Shown: in pieces, positions 14,601 through 27,510 of the stretch
Layout: each line of letters opens with the position of its first letter
How positions within the stretch are numbered: position 1 is the first letter of the stretch
NCBI RefSeq assembly: GCF_001949145.1
Contig: NW_019091361.1
Span: 3,605,359-3,669,358, forward strand
Length of the DNA: 64,000 nt
Reading direction: 5' to 3'
Origin: Acanthaster planci
Taxonomy: Eukaryota > Echinodermata > Asteroidea > Valvatida > Acanthasteridae
Notes under the pieces: generated by a model
The model's input: only the letters and a program-made list of their open reading frames with translations
Database searches by the model: none
What the model was told of the DNA's origin: nothing
Made by a program: the position numbers and the translations under genes

Positions 14601-17600
14601 TTACAGTATGTGTAAAAATACAATGTCTACATAAACTCAAACTCTTTGCAATGGACAATCTTTAAAAAACTCAAACTGCAAACTACGATATTATAATTTC
14701 ACTGACATGGTTTTCTTCTTATAATGCACATTAAAATAAAACAAAAATTGATCAGACTTCATGGAATTTAGACTTTCAAGTATGTAAACTAAGCAAAGTA
14801 TTATAAATATTTTTGGCCTAAAGGTCACATATCTTGTGGGTGCTTTTGATGAAATTATGTTGCCTTAACAGTGGATAAACTCTTCTGATGTGAATATTTT
14901 CAATGTTAATCTACCAGTGATAAATATGTACATGTATAGCAGCTCGAGTGCAATGTAGCAATGGCAAACTAAGGGATCAACTTCCCATGAAATGTTGGGG
15001 AACCTACCATGATGTCAGTGCAGCAAAACCAACGCGAGCTCAAAACCGTTAAGTGCACGGGGCTTACATCAGAGCCTTACAACAAAGCTTTGGACTGTAG
15101 ACGCTCTGTGGTGCAACATGAGGCAATTTATGACCACTCTACCCAATTTTTAAAGCATTTTTTTACATTGTTTTATGTTTGGAGGCACAGAATAGGACCT
15201 GGCCATTATGATCTGTTGAATCAAATGTATAAGCCTGCATTCACATGTACATGTAGGCAACTATTTTTTTTGGGGGGGGGGACAAAGATATATCCTCTGT
15301 AGGGAAGGGGTCATCACTCTTCCCCATTCTTGCCTGATCCATGCTTCTGAGTGGCATTACATTATCCTTGAAGACTTGAAGAGCAGCAGGTCACGACCTC
15401 TGGGTGAACTCTCCATAAATGTCCCTATAGCCCAACCTGCCTCCTTTTATACAGGTTCAATTAGATTACCCAAGTTACTGTCACATTTGTCACTTCATGC
15501 GATACTTTTAAAAAAGGTCATTTGTCACGGGTGTGACCTCATAAATCTTAGGAGGTGATTTATCCCCTCCCGTGAGATCTCTTCCAAATTCAGAGAAGGA
15601 CCACTCCATCCAGATACAGATTCCACCTGTATATAACTGTGAATCTAAGACCTCTGTAATTCTCTGTGGATATTCTGTTAAAAAAGGAAAAAAATATTAC
15701 GCCCTGAGGCCAAAGTGTCAAAATACCCCCAAATGGAAAACTGCAATGTGTTCTTTTAAAATATGCAAAGAATACTGAGGGAGGTAAAAACATATGAGCA
15801 CTTAACAAGATGCTCTACTTTTTGCCAACATGTGCACAAATGTTGAGGGGAACTATCAGAAAAAAATTAGCCAAATTCACTCATCTGAAAAGAGATAGGG
15901 AAAACAGCCACTCAACATATATGACAAAGAAACTTGTTCAGTTCTTTTTTTCTAGAACGCAACTTCTAATCTCACTTTTTTCTCATAATAAGAACAAGTT
16001 AACTTATTTAAATTTGAGATCATACCTTAAGAATATCACCCCTTCGTATTTTCCAGTAATGCCACATAAACACCGCAAACACCGTCTTTCTTCAGTAAAA
16101 CGCATAAGATGCAGTTCTCTTACAACTCATGAACATTTAGTTACCTGTTTGATTGGAAGTGCAATGCACGGCAAATTTTACCAGTAATGCTATTTGCTAT
16201 GAACTGTGGCAATATTTGATTTTGACTTTTCTGGATATTCCTTTCTATGCACATTATGATTCTGGTATTAGGCCTTGGATTTTATTGTTCTATTTTTTGC
16301 TGAATGCCCTGTTGGTGGTGGGTGTGAATCACTAACATTTCACCTGTCACTCGCAAACCAATCAGAATGCATCCTGCAAAGCATGCCAAAGAAGGTCTTC
16401 AAGCAGATCCATCCAATTATCTCTAAGCTGTTCCAACTATCCTCCATCCTTCAATTCCTTGGATCTGGGCTCCAAGGCCATCATCTTCTCTTTCATCAAC
16501 ACACAAGAATGGCTCTTTACAAGGAATGCTTTCTGACCAAAAAAATTAACTGGAAGTGGCATGATGGATCTCCTAGTAGAACTTAAGATGCACATTTCAG
16601 CAAAAGAAAAATCCCTGTTCAGAGTTTGTTTAGATTGAGCAATCCTTCAGAGACTTTAGAACTTTCAATGATGTAAACAGTGACCAAGGCCACAGGAAGG
16701 TGAAGTCAAAATTGCTCCCTTTTATTACCCACAGCAAGCTCTTAAAATTTGTGGCCAGATCACTGCAGCCATGGTTACCCATACTAACATCATGACCATT
16801 TTTTTATTTTTAAATACTGGTAAGTGTAAGAAACTCAAAACAGACCTCAAACTTAAGACAATAAAGTACAAGCATCTGGAATCCTTAAAACAAACCAAAA
16901 CAGTAAAAATTGAACAAAACAAGGAAAAAAGAACTTTGCAAGCAATCTCCTATTTTATTACCATGGAAAAATCTGTTGAGTTGAAAAGTTGAAGAAAAAA
17001 GTGAGAAATTCAACCATAGCTTCATTGGTCTCACAAACTCTACCTACGTATAACTCTATTGGCATTATGGTAGACCTTGCCTAAGTATGAGGCTCCCCCC
17101 ATTCATCCAACCACTACGTATCAAACCTTTAAAATTATCTTTGAGCTCTGACTTGTTTATCAAATTCCCATCACCCAAATACATTTATATCTTCCAGGTG
17201 TTCAATTCTGACGAGGTCATTGTTCTCAAGAGATCTGACAAAAGAGACACAGTTGCAAAATGATCTCCTATCCTACATATTTCTCCCAAAAGACAGAAAT
17301 GATGTAGCCAATGTGTACGTGTGCACATTTAATTTGTAAGGTGTTGAATGCCCTAAAAGGAATTACCCACCATGCAAGTCAAGGTACTCATTGACGTCAT
17401 GTTCTCTGCCTTGAGCTTCAGTAATTCATGGCCATCAATAGTTGAGTTAATTCATTTTAGAAGAGCCAAAAGCTGCCAGCACTATCACCCAGTCATCAAT
17501 ATCAACGCCTCATTTCCGAGAACCATATGGCTCCAATCAAGAGCTGCTAACTACACGTATAGGCCTACAGCTGTGGGGGAATAGTTGTTTTTGTGCCAGT

Positions 17601-18000
17601 TAAACCTTTTTTATTTACTCAAGAGATTTGGTTGCCAGCTAGACAAAGGGGCAAAACTAAACAATTGCATTAATTGTCCTTGCAGGTGTTGTCTTGGCCC
17701 TGTGATTTTCCATTCAAGGAAAGTTCAACATAACCCGCTCCAGGAAAAATTCAGGAACTGCAGCTGCTTGTACATGTAGCTGCGCAAGCAGCAGGGAAAA
17801 AAAAAGTTTGCCGAACCAAACCAGTTGGTTAGTGTCAGAGAAAGTTTTAATCTGCTAAAATCTTTGATCTTTACTGTCTTTTCTTTTTCTCCCCGTTTCC
17901 ATATGTCTATTTATAACCACGTTAAAAGTCTTAACCAAATACGAATAATTCATAGCTAGTTGCAGAGGCACTCACTTCAAATGGGATTCCTGTTGGCCAG
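8656..18000. other. gene-less stretch with low-complexity tracts
   Basis: I see no supportable gene. The stretch contains poly-G runs (about 8980, 9290, 10840 and 15270), the poly-C tract at 13.9 kb and many TACATGTA/CCGGTA words. Open frames are under 130 codons and show no conserved motif. Confidence 0.5.
13891..13933. repeat. poly-C homopolymer with one undetermined base
   Basis: This is a run of about 43 cytosines interrupted only by an n at 13,919. The n and the length suggest an unresolved homopolymer, so its true length is unknown. The overlapping minus-strand frame rich in glycine is an artefact of it. Confidence 0.9.
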
Positions 18001-18013
18001 TTGACCCTGGCAA

Positions 18014-18082
18014 GCTTGGTGGTCTGAATGGTAAGACATCTGCTCTAGTAAGCAGGAGGTTGTGGGTTTGAGTCCCACCAGA
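18014..18082 (+). repeat. tRNA-like SINE head, copy 1
   Basis: The sequence reads like a tRNA internal promoter region: an A-box-like TGGTCTGAATGGT, an arm CTGCT..AGCAG around a CTAGTA loop, then a B box GGTTTGAGTCCCACC. A close relative with the same CTAGTAAGCAGGAGGT core lies on the minus strand at 59.1 kb. The loop does not fold as a clean seven-base anticodon loop, so a SINE head derived from a tRNA fits better than a working tRNA gene. It sits about 110 bp upstream of the gypsy 5' LTR. Confidence 0.55.
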
Positions 18083-18189
18083 ATATAAGCTTGTGACTTA
18101 GTTCATAAGCTCACCTGGGACACTTAACACTAAGTGTAAATTTAAGTAATGTAAACAATTGTAAAGGGAGCAGAGTATGCACAAGATCT

Positions 18190-19299
18190 TGGTGCCTGAG
18201 CATCATTGTAATAATGTGTGTAATAACCCTCGTTTTTAATAATGTTGTAAACAGCAGTGCAGGTCTGTTGAGTTTATGTTTTGTCGAAGCATGTGCCATG
18301 CTGTGCAAGTACCGTAGCGCTAGGCTAGATTAATTGGGAGTCTGGTTTTGAACTTAATGCAGTGTTGAAACAAACACCTGTGTGTGCGCGCGCCACTGTG
18401 GAAGTTCAGCCACTGTAATGCTGTGTGCTTGTGCACTTGCATGTGTATTGGGTACAGTTTAGTGACTTTAAGTGATCAGTTGTGTAGATGAAACAGCATT
18501 AGCTAATTGCAATCCGCAAAGGTTGACTGTAGTAGTTAATTGTGTGCTTTCGTAGAATCAGTTAGGAAGGAATGACAGCAGAACATATTCTGAGAAAGAC
18601 TGTGTGGCTAAAGTTAAGAGATAGGTTGCCAAGTTCTGTCCACAGGTCACCGTTATTAAGGCCCTGAGAGACTAGGCAGAGGGAGAAACGGTGCTTGCCT
18701 TAAGGCACTGGTACCTGTTATGAGAAACAGAGCAGACATTTGCAATCTGATATTTGGGTGATCTCAGGGAAGTAATCAGCCTGGTGGTGCTTCAGGCATT
18801 AAAGGGGGCCACAGTATCAGCTGGGGGGACAGGGCCACATTACAAGAACACAACATAATGTTTAAAGATGATTCTTTTTACCAATGGGGAACCAGCTTCC
18901 TGTCTGGGGGGCTGCCCCCTCGGGCCCCCCCTTGACGACGGGCCCTGAAGTCACCCCAAAACTTATAGACAGCACTCAGAGTATAGAGTGTAGATTTGTG
19001 TAAATAAAGTAAGCATTGAGAACTGAAGAGAAGAGTACCAAAGCAGTTCCCCTTAAATCTTGCCAATAATTCTTGTTGTTCCATTCATGTTTGTTGTCCA
19101 GTCAGTCAACAAAGTCACCCATCAATTACCAATCATTGGCATAGTTCTGCCAAACGACCCTATACCCCTGAGCTTTGGATTACTTTGGATTACTTGTCAA
19201 ACTCAAGGGCTAAGGCAAAGATTTAAGTTTAGGTATTAAAGGCGATTTTCCCTACAGACTGGTAAAACCTGGACTGGTTTTGGGGGAATAAATGCCACA
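18190..19299 (+). repeat. 5' LTR of the gypsy element
   Basis: This repeat matches 22,122-23,051 in blocks: TTGGTGCC then TGTAATAATGTGTGTAATA at the start, GCGTTAGGCTA/GGGAGTCTG in the middle, CTTGCCAATAATTCTTGTT near the end, and AAATGCCACA at the last bases. It holds an AATAAA near 19,005. An extra GC-rich block of about 190 bp around 18,755-18,945 is absent from the other LTR. The start is uncertain by about 20 bp. Confidence 0.75.
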
Positions 19300-19302
19300 A
19301 CA

Positions 19303-19316
19303 TGGTGTCCAAAGTG
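19303..19316 (+). other. primer-binding site of the gypsy element
   Basis: TGGTGTCCAAAGTG lies three bases after the 5' LTR end. Ty3/gypsy elements commonly have a TGGTGTC.. site at this place that pairs with the 3' end of a tRNA. The priming tRNA is not assigned. Confidence 0.6.
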
Positions 19317-19609
19317 AAATGGTTGGTATTGATTGGGTCAGTATTGTTGATCAAGACATATTTTACTGGGAAAATTGGGACAGTTTTCCCGTGCTGGCAA
19401 GTGAATCTGTGATGTTGGAATCACCGAACGGAAAGTGGCTGAGCGTTGTAAATCTTTAAGAAACAGGAAGGTTTGTGTGTGACATTTGCAAGAGTGCAAC
19501 AGTATGAGTAGACAGAGTCTTCCAAGTATGGAGACAGAGCTGTAGAGTACACTTAAGTTAGAAGCCCAGTTCCTGCAGTGGGAGAGAGATCCAATGGCAA
19601 AGGAATCAA

Positions 19610-21544
19610 GAAACTGCCATGCAAGATCAAAAAAACTCCCTAGGGAGAGAAGGGCAACTTTGTAAGGGAGTGCAAGAACCTAATAAACAACCACAGAAGA
19701 AGGAAAAAGGGGTCAAGCCACCAGTAAGGTCTATGGATGAGCTGGCAACATCAGAGGGCCCAAAAGATGGCCCGGTCACAGAGCTCAGCCAATATACAGG
19801 AGAAGAGATGAGAGGATGGCAAAAGGGTAGTAACCCTTCCAGTGGCCAATCTTGGTCCCCTGGGTGGACTGTTCAGTTGATGGAATAGTGAGAGGAATAA
19901 GGTGTTGGTTTTTAATTTACATACAGTATGCTCCACAGACACACTCCTCAGTGATACAATGTACTATCAAACACCCAAAGAGAAGGGACCACTCTTGGGC
20001 ACAGGGAAAGTTCAAGTGAGACAGGTTGATTGTGGCTTGGGAAGGTGTGTAGGTGAGTAAGACCATGCACCCAGTCAAGGCAGTCCTCCTAGAGATGAAG
20101 TGCCAAGGTATGTGGGTATGGACTTCCTTTTACCCACAGGTGGGTACTTAGACAGAGAATAAGCATTGTCGAAAGGAGAGGCAAGAAGCCTAGGATACCC
20201 TCACAGAGGAGATGTTGGTGAGGGGCATAGTTGCCTAGCTAATGATTTCATGGAATGAGTTGACTGAGCTCAACTTCAGGACAAGACCATGAGTTGGGTC
20301 ACATGAAAGAAAGAAAGAAAAGGGCAAGGGTCACCTGGAATGGGAGTGTCTCATCAGAACCCTTCTGAAGTTATGAGAAATACTGGCCGAGTTAGGACCA
20401 GTTGGCAGTTCAAGAAGGGGTGCTGTACAAAAGGTGGGAGTCGGACAATGTCAAATTGATCAGATGGCTATTGATTTTGCAGCAGAAACTTAGGAAAGAC
20501 ATCCTCAGAGAGATACATGGGTGGACAAGTCAGTGGCCACTTGAGTAAGGCACTGGCCAAAATGAAATACAGATCTTCTGGCCTGGAATGTCCACAGATG
20601 TCACATCATTTCTGCGGAGTTGGGAGACCTGTGCAAGGTTCAAAAGGGACTCATTTAAGAGGAGAAAGTCCTCATAATACTGAGTGGATGTGCCCATAGA
20701 GAGGGCAGTCACAGACTTGCTTGGGCCACTGCCGAAGATTGGCAGTCGAAATCAGTGGATTTTAGTAAGAGGAGATTATGCCATAAAAAGTAGATGGAAG
20801 CATATCCCCTTCCTGATTCCGCTGTCAATACAGTAGCACCCAAGTTTAATACAGTGCAAGAGTATGTATGCTGGTTTGGTGTGCCACAAGAATTGCAGTC
20901 AGACCAGGGCACCAATTTTGAATCTCAGCTTTTCAGTGAGATTAGGTGACATCGACCAGAACAACTACTTATAATTCCAAATCAGATGGGATAGATATGA
21001 GATTTAGCGAGACACTAGTCAACTTCGTGGCTGTTTTCAGTGATTTGAAGAGGAGGCAGAGCTATAGGATGAGATGCTCCTGATGCCACCTTTAATTTGC
21101 GTATCAGTGCATGCCACAAGAATTGACAGGGAAATTTCAGGGGAATCCCAAAACATGATGATGTTGGGAAGGGAGGTCAGCATTCCTTTAGATCTGACCA
21201 ACGGGTTTCCAGACACAGAGAACACCCAGACAGACTTTGCAGAGGACCTGCAGAGTAATATGCTAAGAAAGAGCAAGACAGTGCCTGAGTTAGAACCCCT
21301 TGTAGGCAGAAAAGAAATTTACGACCGAAAAGGTGACAGATGGGGGCAGCAGGTCTAAAAGAGGAGTGGCTAGTATGGCTGCATGACCCTGCCAAAAAGA
21401 AAAACATGTCCCCATGCTTCAGATGCGTTGGGAGGGACAATGCAGATAGTTAAGGAGTTGTCAGATGTATCGGTAGAAGACAGCGTCAAACTGAAGCAGG
21501 GCCGTCAACTTTGTGTGGTGCGTGTAGACAAGTTAAAGCCATAA
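19610..21544 (+). pseudogene. gypsy gag-pol remnant (NC, protease, integrase; no RT)
   Basis: The remnant begins with a basic, glutamine-rich nucleocapsid-like piece (about 19,610-19,890). A protease-like piece follows at about 19,930-20,158: the active-site triad region is degraded to TDTLLSD, and the second conserved block GMDFLLPTGG is clear. The integrase starts with a zinc-finger end (FWPGMSTDV, then a C-A-R-F-K block, about 20,565-20,660). The core follows with the first aspartate in VTDLLGPLP, the second in LQSDQGTNFE (about 20,890) and YNSKSDG near 20,980, where the third catalytic glutamate of the usual V-E-R-F is replaced. NMMMLGREV at about 21,155 and a C-terminal QLCVVRVDKLKP followed by TAA complete it. 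Several stops and frame changes separate these pieces, so this is a dead copy. Confidence 0.75.
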
Positions 21545-22121
21545 CTTTGCAAAGTAGAGCCTAAAGAGTCAGTTCCATCAAGAGGGCAACAGAAAACCCT
21601 CAAGTGGAAAAGACTGAAATGTGTAATACAGGGAGAGGCACAGTGTGAAACAGCGTTTCAAGATGAAGTGATGAAAACTGCTAGTGGTCATGAAACTTTG
21701 GATCATAGGATGTCAGGAAGGCAACCCTGCGGACCACGGTAAGAATAAATCTAGTAGTGCTAGACAGAGTCCAGCGAGGCGCCAAGCAAAAGTCTTTGTT
21801 GACTTCCCCAGCAGTATCGCTGGGGAAGAAAGTTTATGATGTAGTTAGGAGTTATAAAGAGAGACACTGTACTAGGATTTTTTTTAATAGAGTAGTTCAT
21901 TTTTTGGTGTTTCCTTTTGTTTTTGGTTTAGGTGGACAGGGTACCAGCCAATTAGAAGAGATGGCACAAGATGAAGGCACTTATAAAAGCCAGGAAGCAT
22001 AAGTGCTTAGTGTGTCAGGCCACATACTGGAAAGGGCAGAGTCTGTGGAATTAATCAAATGCATGTAGGGAAATAGCTTGTTTGGTATTAATGACATCAT
22101 TTGTATTCAGTGTAGTTTTAT

Positions 22122-23051
22122 TGGTGCCCATGCGTAATTGTAATAATGTGTGTAATAGCCCTTGTTTTGATGGTAGACAGCAGTACAGGACTCGTGTGAG
22201 TTCATGTTATACCTGGAGCGTGTGCCTTGCTGCGCAAGTAGCGTTAGGCTACATTAGTCGGGAGTCTGCTTTTGAATGGTTTTAGTGACTTAAACATCTA
22301 GTGGTATAGATTTAATAGTGCTTAAATACTGAATTGTAATCCACAAAGGTTGACTCCATCAGTCAATTGTATTCGTTCCTAGAATAGGGTATAGGAAGGA
22401 CCGACAGTAGACCATACTCTGAGAGAGACTGCGTGGGTAAAATTAAGAGCTAGTTGCCAAGTTCCATCTGAAGGTCACTGATAAAGCAGGCAGTTCGAGA
22501 CTAGACAAAAAGAGAATGGGTAGTTGCCTTTAGGTACCTGTTATCTAGAATCAGAGTAGACACTTGCAATCCACTAATATTTTGCATTTTTCAGTGAAGT
22601 CACCCACGTGAGGATTGCGTAGGCCAAATTATAGACCACACTGTGCAGAGTGCAGATTATAGACATTGCAGTGAAGAGTGCGGATTATTGGCAGCTTCCT
22701 ATGGATTATTCGAGTGTTCTTTTATAATAAGTCTAATAATTGAAACCCAATTGTGTAAATGAAGAAACTGCTGAGAACTGATGAACAGAAGAATATTAAA
22801 CCAGTTCCCCTTTGACCTTGCCAATAATTCTTGTTATCCCATTCATGTTAGTTGTCGTGTCAGTCAACAGTCACCCATCGAGTACTAATCAGTGGTACAT
22901 GTACATGTATTTCCACCAAAACAACACACATGTACTCCTACAACATGTAGGCCTTGCTGGTTAAACTCAAGGGACATGGCAGAGCTTAGGTTGAGGTGGC
23001 TTTCCCAATAAACTGGTACAACCTAGACTGGCTTGGGGATAAAATGCCACA
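22122..23051 (+). repeat. 3' LTR of the gypsy element
   Basis: This is the partner of the 5' LTR and shares its beginning, several internal blocks and the terminal AAATGCCACA. Just after the end the sequence diverges from the 5' copy (GTACC here, ACATGG there), which fixes the end of both LTRs. A polypurine tract directly upstream is not convincing. Confidence 0.75.
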
Positions 23052-26000
23052 GTACCTTCATCTATTCAATGTACATTGGCACGTAACATTCAATACCGTA
23101 AAGTGTGCCACACTGACTTGTAAGTGAATGCAATTTGCTTAACTGGATTCTTTCAACAACGGAAGGCTTGGATTCAAGTGTTATTGGGAACACAGGATCT
23201 GTGATAATCAAAATGGATTTTAAGACTGAAATGAGAGTCTACAAGTTTCACCTTTGCCAGAGCCACATGGGACCCCCCAAGCTTGATTTAAAAAAAAGAA
23301 GATAAAACAATTGCGAAAACTCATAACTAAACAAAAATCTAAAAAGTTCACTTACTGATGATTGAGTACTGCAGAACTTCACCAAAATAATGATCCCTTT
23401 TTCAAATACCTTGGCAACCTGCAAGGTGCACCCTCATCAATATTAACTTGACAACTTTTTTGCCTCCACTGAAACTTCACATTTTGAAAATATGTCAGTC
23501 AGTCTGACTGACAGTCAACGGAAAACATGGGGACTCTGGCACCTCGCATCCTGTGAAATACATGCAGTTTATTTCTATATCAAACCGTCTCAATTAACGT
23601 TTCCTGACCAGGCAATACAGCTTTTTTTTCTCTCTCTCAGACAGACGACTAAATCTACCGTGTCACTGTGTCTGTGTGAAGGACCCTCTTCTTCCTCTTG
23701 ATTACTGATGCAGACTCAATGTAAAAATGGGAACAGTGATAATTCCAAGAACAGGTACAGTACCAACGCTGGCGTAGCGAGCTTGATTCGTCATTTCCAT
23801 ACTTCATGGGGGGGGGAAACACTCCAAATCTCTAGGGAGGGTTATGAAACCAAAACAGCCACTGCACACAATCACTGTTTTTCTTATTTTTTTTTGCTCA
23901 ACTCTTTTCAGCTCAACTGTTGTCATTTAGGAGGTGGGGGTGGAAATTCCAGACCACTGAAAAAAAAGGAGAACCTGGTTATGGAGCCAATGTCATGCTG
24001 GGCTGAAAAGTACCACAGCCAAAAAATGTGGACATATGTGTGTAAATTTAGTTTCTTTCAGGCATGTATTTTAAAAGATTTTTTCCAGCTGACCCGGTAC
24101 CCAGCATACCTTTAATGCACGAATCTGAGAAGTTTGTCTAGACAGTGGGGCTTTTTACTGATCAAGTCCATATAATCAAGTGCCAGTTCTGTGAAATGTC
24201 AGCATATTAGGAAAGTGGAATTTTGCATTCCGTTTCACAGACAGATGTCTGAAAAGTACTGGTATATGTTCAATGTCATTCTAATTTGTCCAATCTATTC
24301 CAAATGGGAAGCATGCACAGAGAGGAACAAAGGTTTCCATGCCAGATTTATTTCTCTGCTGAAGGCTTCAGAGATTGTCTTCACAGTAATCAGAATTCAC
24401 GAAGCCTGCTGCACCTTAGACGGAGTGCCAGACAATCAAATTTAACCAATTCAAAAAGGGAAATGTACAAAAAAAAAACAGGTCCTGATTGATGGTGCAG
24501 TGAGATGCACTCATTTTGCCTCCAGTGCCTTGGGAGAGGCAGAGTCGTCACGGGTGGCCTTCAGATTCACAGAATTCAACATTAACCTGTACAGGTCTAT
24601 AAGGATATTGTCTGATTTATTTGACGCTCAAGAACCTGCGAGACACATTTGACTAACCTCAACTCCACCCATTGAAGTTAGAGTCTAATTGGGCCATCTG
24701 CAAACAATTGTTCATCAAACCTGCAGCAATCCATCATTCTGCAGTCTTTTGCCATCGCCCGTAATGCTGCTGGGGGCGATACATTGACAAAATGACATTC
24801 TGTACATCTCTGATTTGTTTCTCAGTGTGTGGTAGGACCGCGAAGAATTGAAATCCCACCAGTTGGCGTAGTGCAACATGCCTCCCTTAAATCATTTCTC
24901 CGCAATTAATCACCTTCCACTAATAACAGGAGGCAGGACCCCTAGACCCAAGAGGCAATGCCTGGTGTGATGCAATATGACTGATTCCATTTCTGAATCA
25001 TAGTTAAGATCAGGCTAGACAGACAGAACCAGGGTCTGGGGAAGGGAGTGGAGGAGAATGTGACTGGGGCTAGAGTCTTGTGCCCATCCAGCTGTCCTAT
25101 TAGTGGGACACATCCCACATCGTTGAACAAATTGTCAAATCTGAGATAACTATAAACCCGTACATCAGTTACAGGCAGGTATGCGGGATAGGAGAGGGGT
25201 GAGGGAGCAAAGAGGGTGGTTCCCCAATTTCTGAAATTTTACATCACCCTCGCTCACTACCGGAGAGACGGGTATAAAGATCTTCCCCTTGCTCCCCACT
25301 TTTTGAACGACTCAGCTGCCACAGAATTGTTTATAAATTTTGATTCCGAATCCAAGCACAGTTCCAAAACAGGACCCTCTAATCAAATGAAGTCCTTGCT
25401 TGTAAGTGATAAGGGACTGATGCCGATATGCCCCCTTCCCAATAACAATCCAATGACTCCAGGAACGGGCCAGGCACGCTGAGAACAGCCTGAGATTTGG
25501 GTTCTGTCCCTGTAGGAAATCCAGCCTCTGAATCACCAGTGCACTGGGCCTGTGGGTCAGTGCCAGGGGGAAATACATATTTCACTGTCATCCTAAATTG
25601 TCGTCCATTGGGTGATGGGATTACTTGTGGAAATTCATGGCATCAATCAACCATAAACAATGCATTCAGCACACATGAATGTGACTGGTGTGATTTTGTA
25701 AGCAGATGTACATGTACACATGTACATTATAAATCCACAATATTCAACTTTACACGCACTTGTGATTAGAATGACCCGTGAAGGCCAAGTTTCACATTCT
25801 TTGGGTGGCCTTACAAAACCATCATTCCTGCCTGATGTCTGAGGGATTTTTCATTGGGAATTTCTCACATGGGACAGCCAAGATCACTGCTAGCCATGCA
25901 GCCAGTCAATAATTTATGAGAGGTATGTCTCCACATAGATGAACCTTTATTAGCGGCTACAGATGGCACAATTAAAATGCCAAGTTAATCAGAACTCATT

Positions 26001-27340
26001 AGAACTCACCTACCGATAACTCTGCATCCTGCATGTGAATGTTGACAGCTTAGCTAAAATAGCTTTAATGCCTTGCCTGAGACATTTTTCTGAGTACTGG
26101 GGAAGCATCCTTGGGCATGACATTAAATTGACAGGCCTTGAACTTCACATCGCCTTTGCAGGTCTGAGGTCTCTGCAATGGATACTGCCCCATAGATTTG
26201 ACATATCGCAGGACACTAGTCTCAGAGCAACCAGGCTTGACATGTGGGGAAAACAAAATCATTCTAAGAAGTCTGTCTCCATTAGGCCTACCCTAAAATA
26301 CATGTACAAGGTATCTCTGTGGTCAAGACAGGATAATAAGATATACTGCACTTTACCTAGGACCCCCCCCCATATCAAGTAATCTCACACCCTGTAAGAC
26401 TATAATGCACCTTCAGATGGAAATGGCAGAATTTACACGTTTCGATGTCCAGAATGCGCCAAATTCACGATGATTTGATTTGATCAATCTCCCGAAACAT
26501 CTCAACAGTTAAGTACATGTACATTAAAGGTCACTGAGTCATGAAACCAACGGCACTCATGGATTTCTTTCTGAAACATCCCTCCCCGGTTGAAAAAAAT
26601 AAATGATTTAATTCGTCTGCACATTAGGGACTGGTGGGGAGACCACCACTGATGAAAAGCCTTCTCAGCCCCAAAGAGATGTTATTACACACTCTTGCTT
26701 TGATGGACTACATCACTAATGTTAGATTGCTGAAGGGCTGGATTTTAACAACACTGAGGTCACTGAGTACATAGACACTATTACCACACACATGCTGGCA
26801 GAGACCATTTCACTTTCAGTTTTCCTGGCAAATTTCGAGACCATCCATTTTCAGATTTTTTAAGCAGGACTGTGACAAGTGGACCCACAATTCAGCCATG
26901 GGCCTGAACTAGAAATTGTGGGGAGCAAGTTCTTGATCAACACTCGGAATTTCTTCATGACTCTTTGTAGAAATCTTTTACAAGAACTTTATTATAGAAA
27001 ATGCTGCTTGAATTCTCGGAAATCTTTGATCATTTGAACGCTGCTCAAAATTGTTCAAGCAGCATGGAGTGCGCCACTGCTCCATGCTCATGTATCCGAC
27101 TAAACCCGCATTTTTGAGAGGAGTTCTATCAAAATGACCTCAAAGCTTCCAGCAATTGTTAGTGTACAAGTCACAGATCACTTCAGAGGATGGAAAGGGA
27201 ATGAGGATGAGATTGCCCCCTTGAAGGGTTAAATGCATTGTGCACCTTCTGTGCCAACAGGTGTTCTCATTCAGCTCAAATTTAGGCCACGCATGTTGCT
27301 ACCCCTCCACCAATAAAATGTCACTGTATGGTCCTACCCA
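23052..27340. other. gene-less stretch
   Basis: I see no supportable exon. Open frames up to 135 codons occur (23,708-24,115 and 26,035-26,382 on the plus strand) but lack splice sites, motifs or coding-like codon pattern. The TACATGTACA words continue (22,900; 25,710; 26,515). Confidence 0.45.
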
Positions 27341-27344
27341 TTTC

Positions 27345-27510
27345 ACGGCTTGGCCCAGGCTTTAAGTGCATTTGGTTTCCGGTCCACACTCGCTCTCACA
27401 GGTTTTCTCCGGGTACTCCGGTTTCCTCCTGCCTCTAAAAGTAAAACTGGACCTTCTTCCTAACTCCGTAATGTGATGCTGATTAATAAAGTGAATGAAT
27501 AAACGTACAG
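27345..27510 (+). repeat. SINE-like element
   Basis: The block holds a GC-rich conserved core, TTTTCTCCGGGTACTCCGG then TTTCCTCC, followed by AAAGTAAAACTGGA and an A-rich tail with TGAATGAATAAA. This core type occurs in SINE families of many marine invertebrates and lower deuterostomes. The 5' boundary is estimated. Confidence 0.5.

Larger units (their letters stand above)
18190..23051 (+). mobile_element. Ty3/gypsy LTR retrotransposon, internally deleted
   Basis: Two diverged direct repeats of about 1.1 and 0.93 kb flank an internal region of about 2.8 kb that carries, in order, nucleocapsid-like, protease-like and integrase remnants. A full Ty3/gypsy interior is usually 4-5 kb; here the frame passes from the end of protease to the integrase zinc finger with no reverse transcriptase or RNase H signature, so an internal deletion near 20,160-20,450 is likely. 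Stops and frameshifts break every part, so the copy cannot move by itself. The LTRs differ by many substitutions and an insertion of about 190 bp, pointing to an old insertion. The order protease, integrase and the LTR ends are seen in the sequence; the clade within Ty3/gypsy is not determined. No clear target-site duplication was found. Confidence 0.8.
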
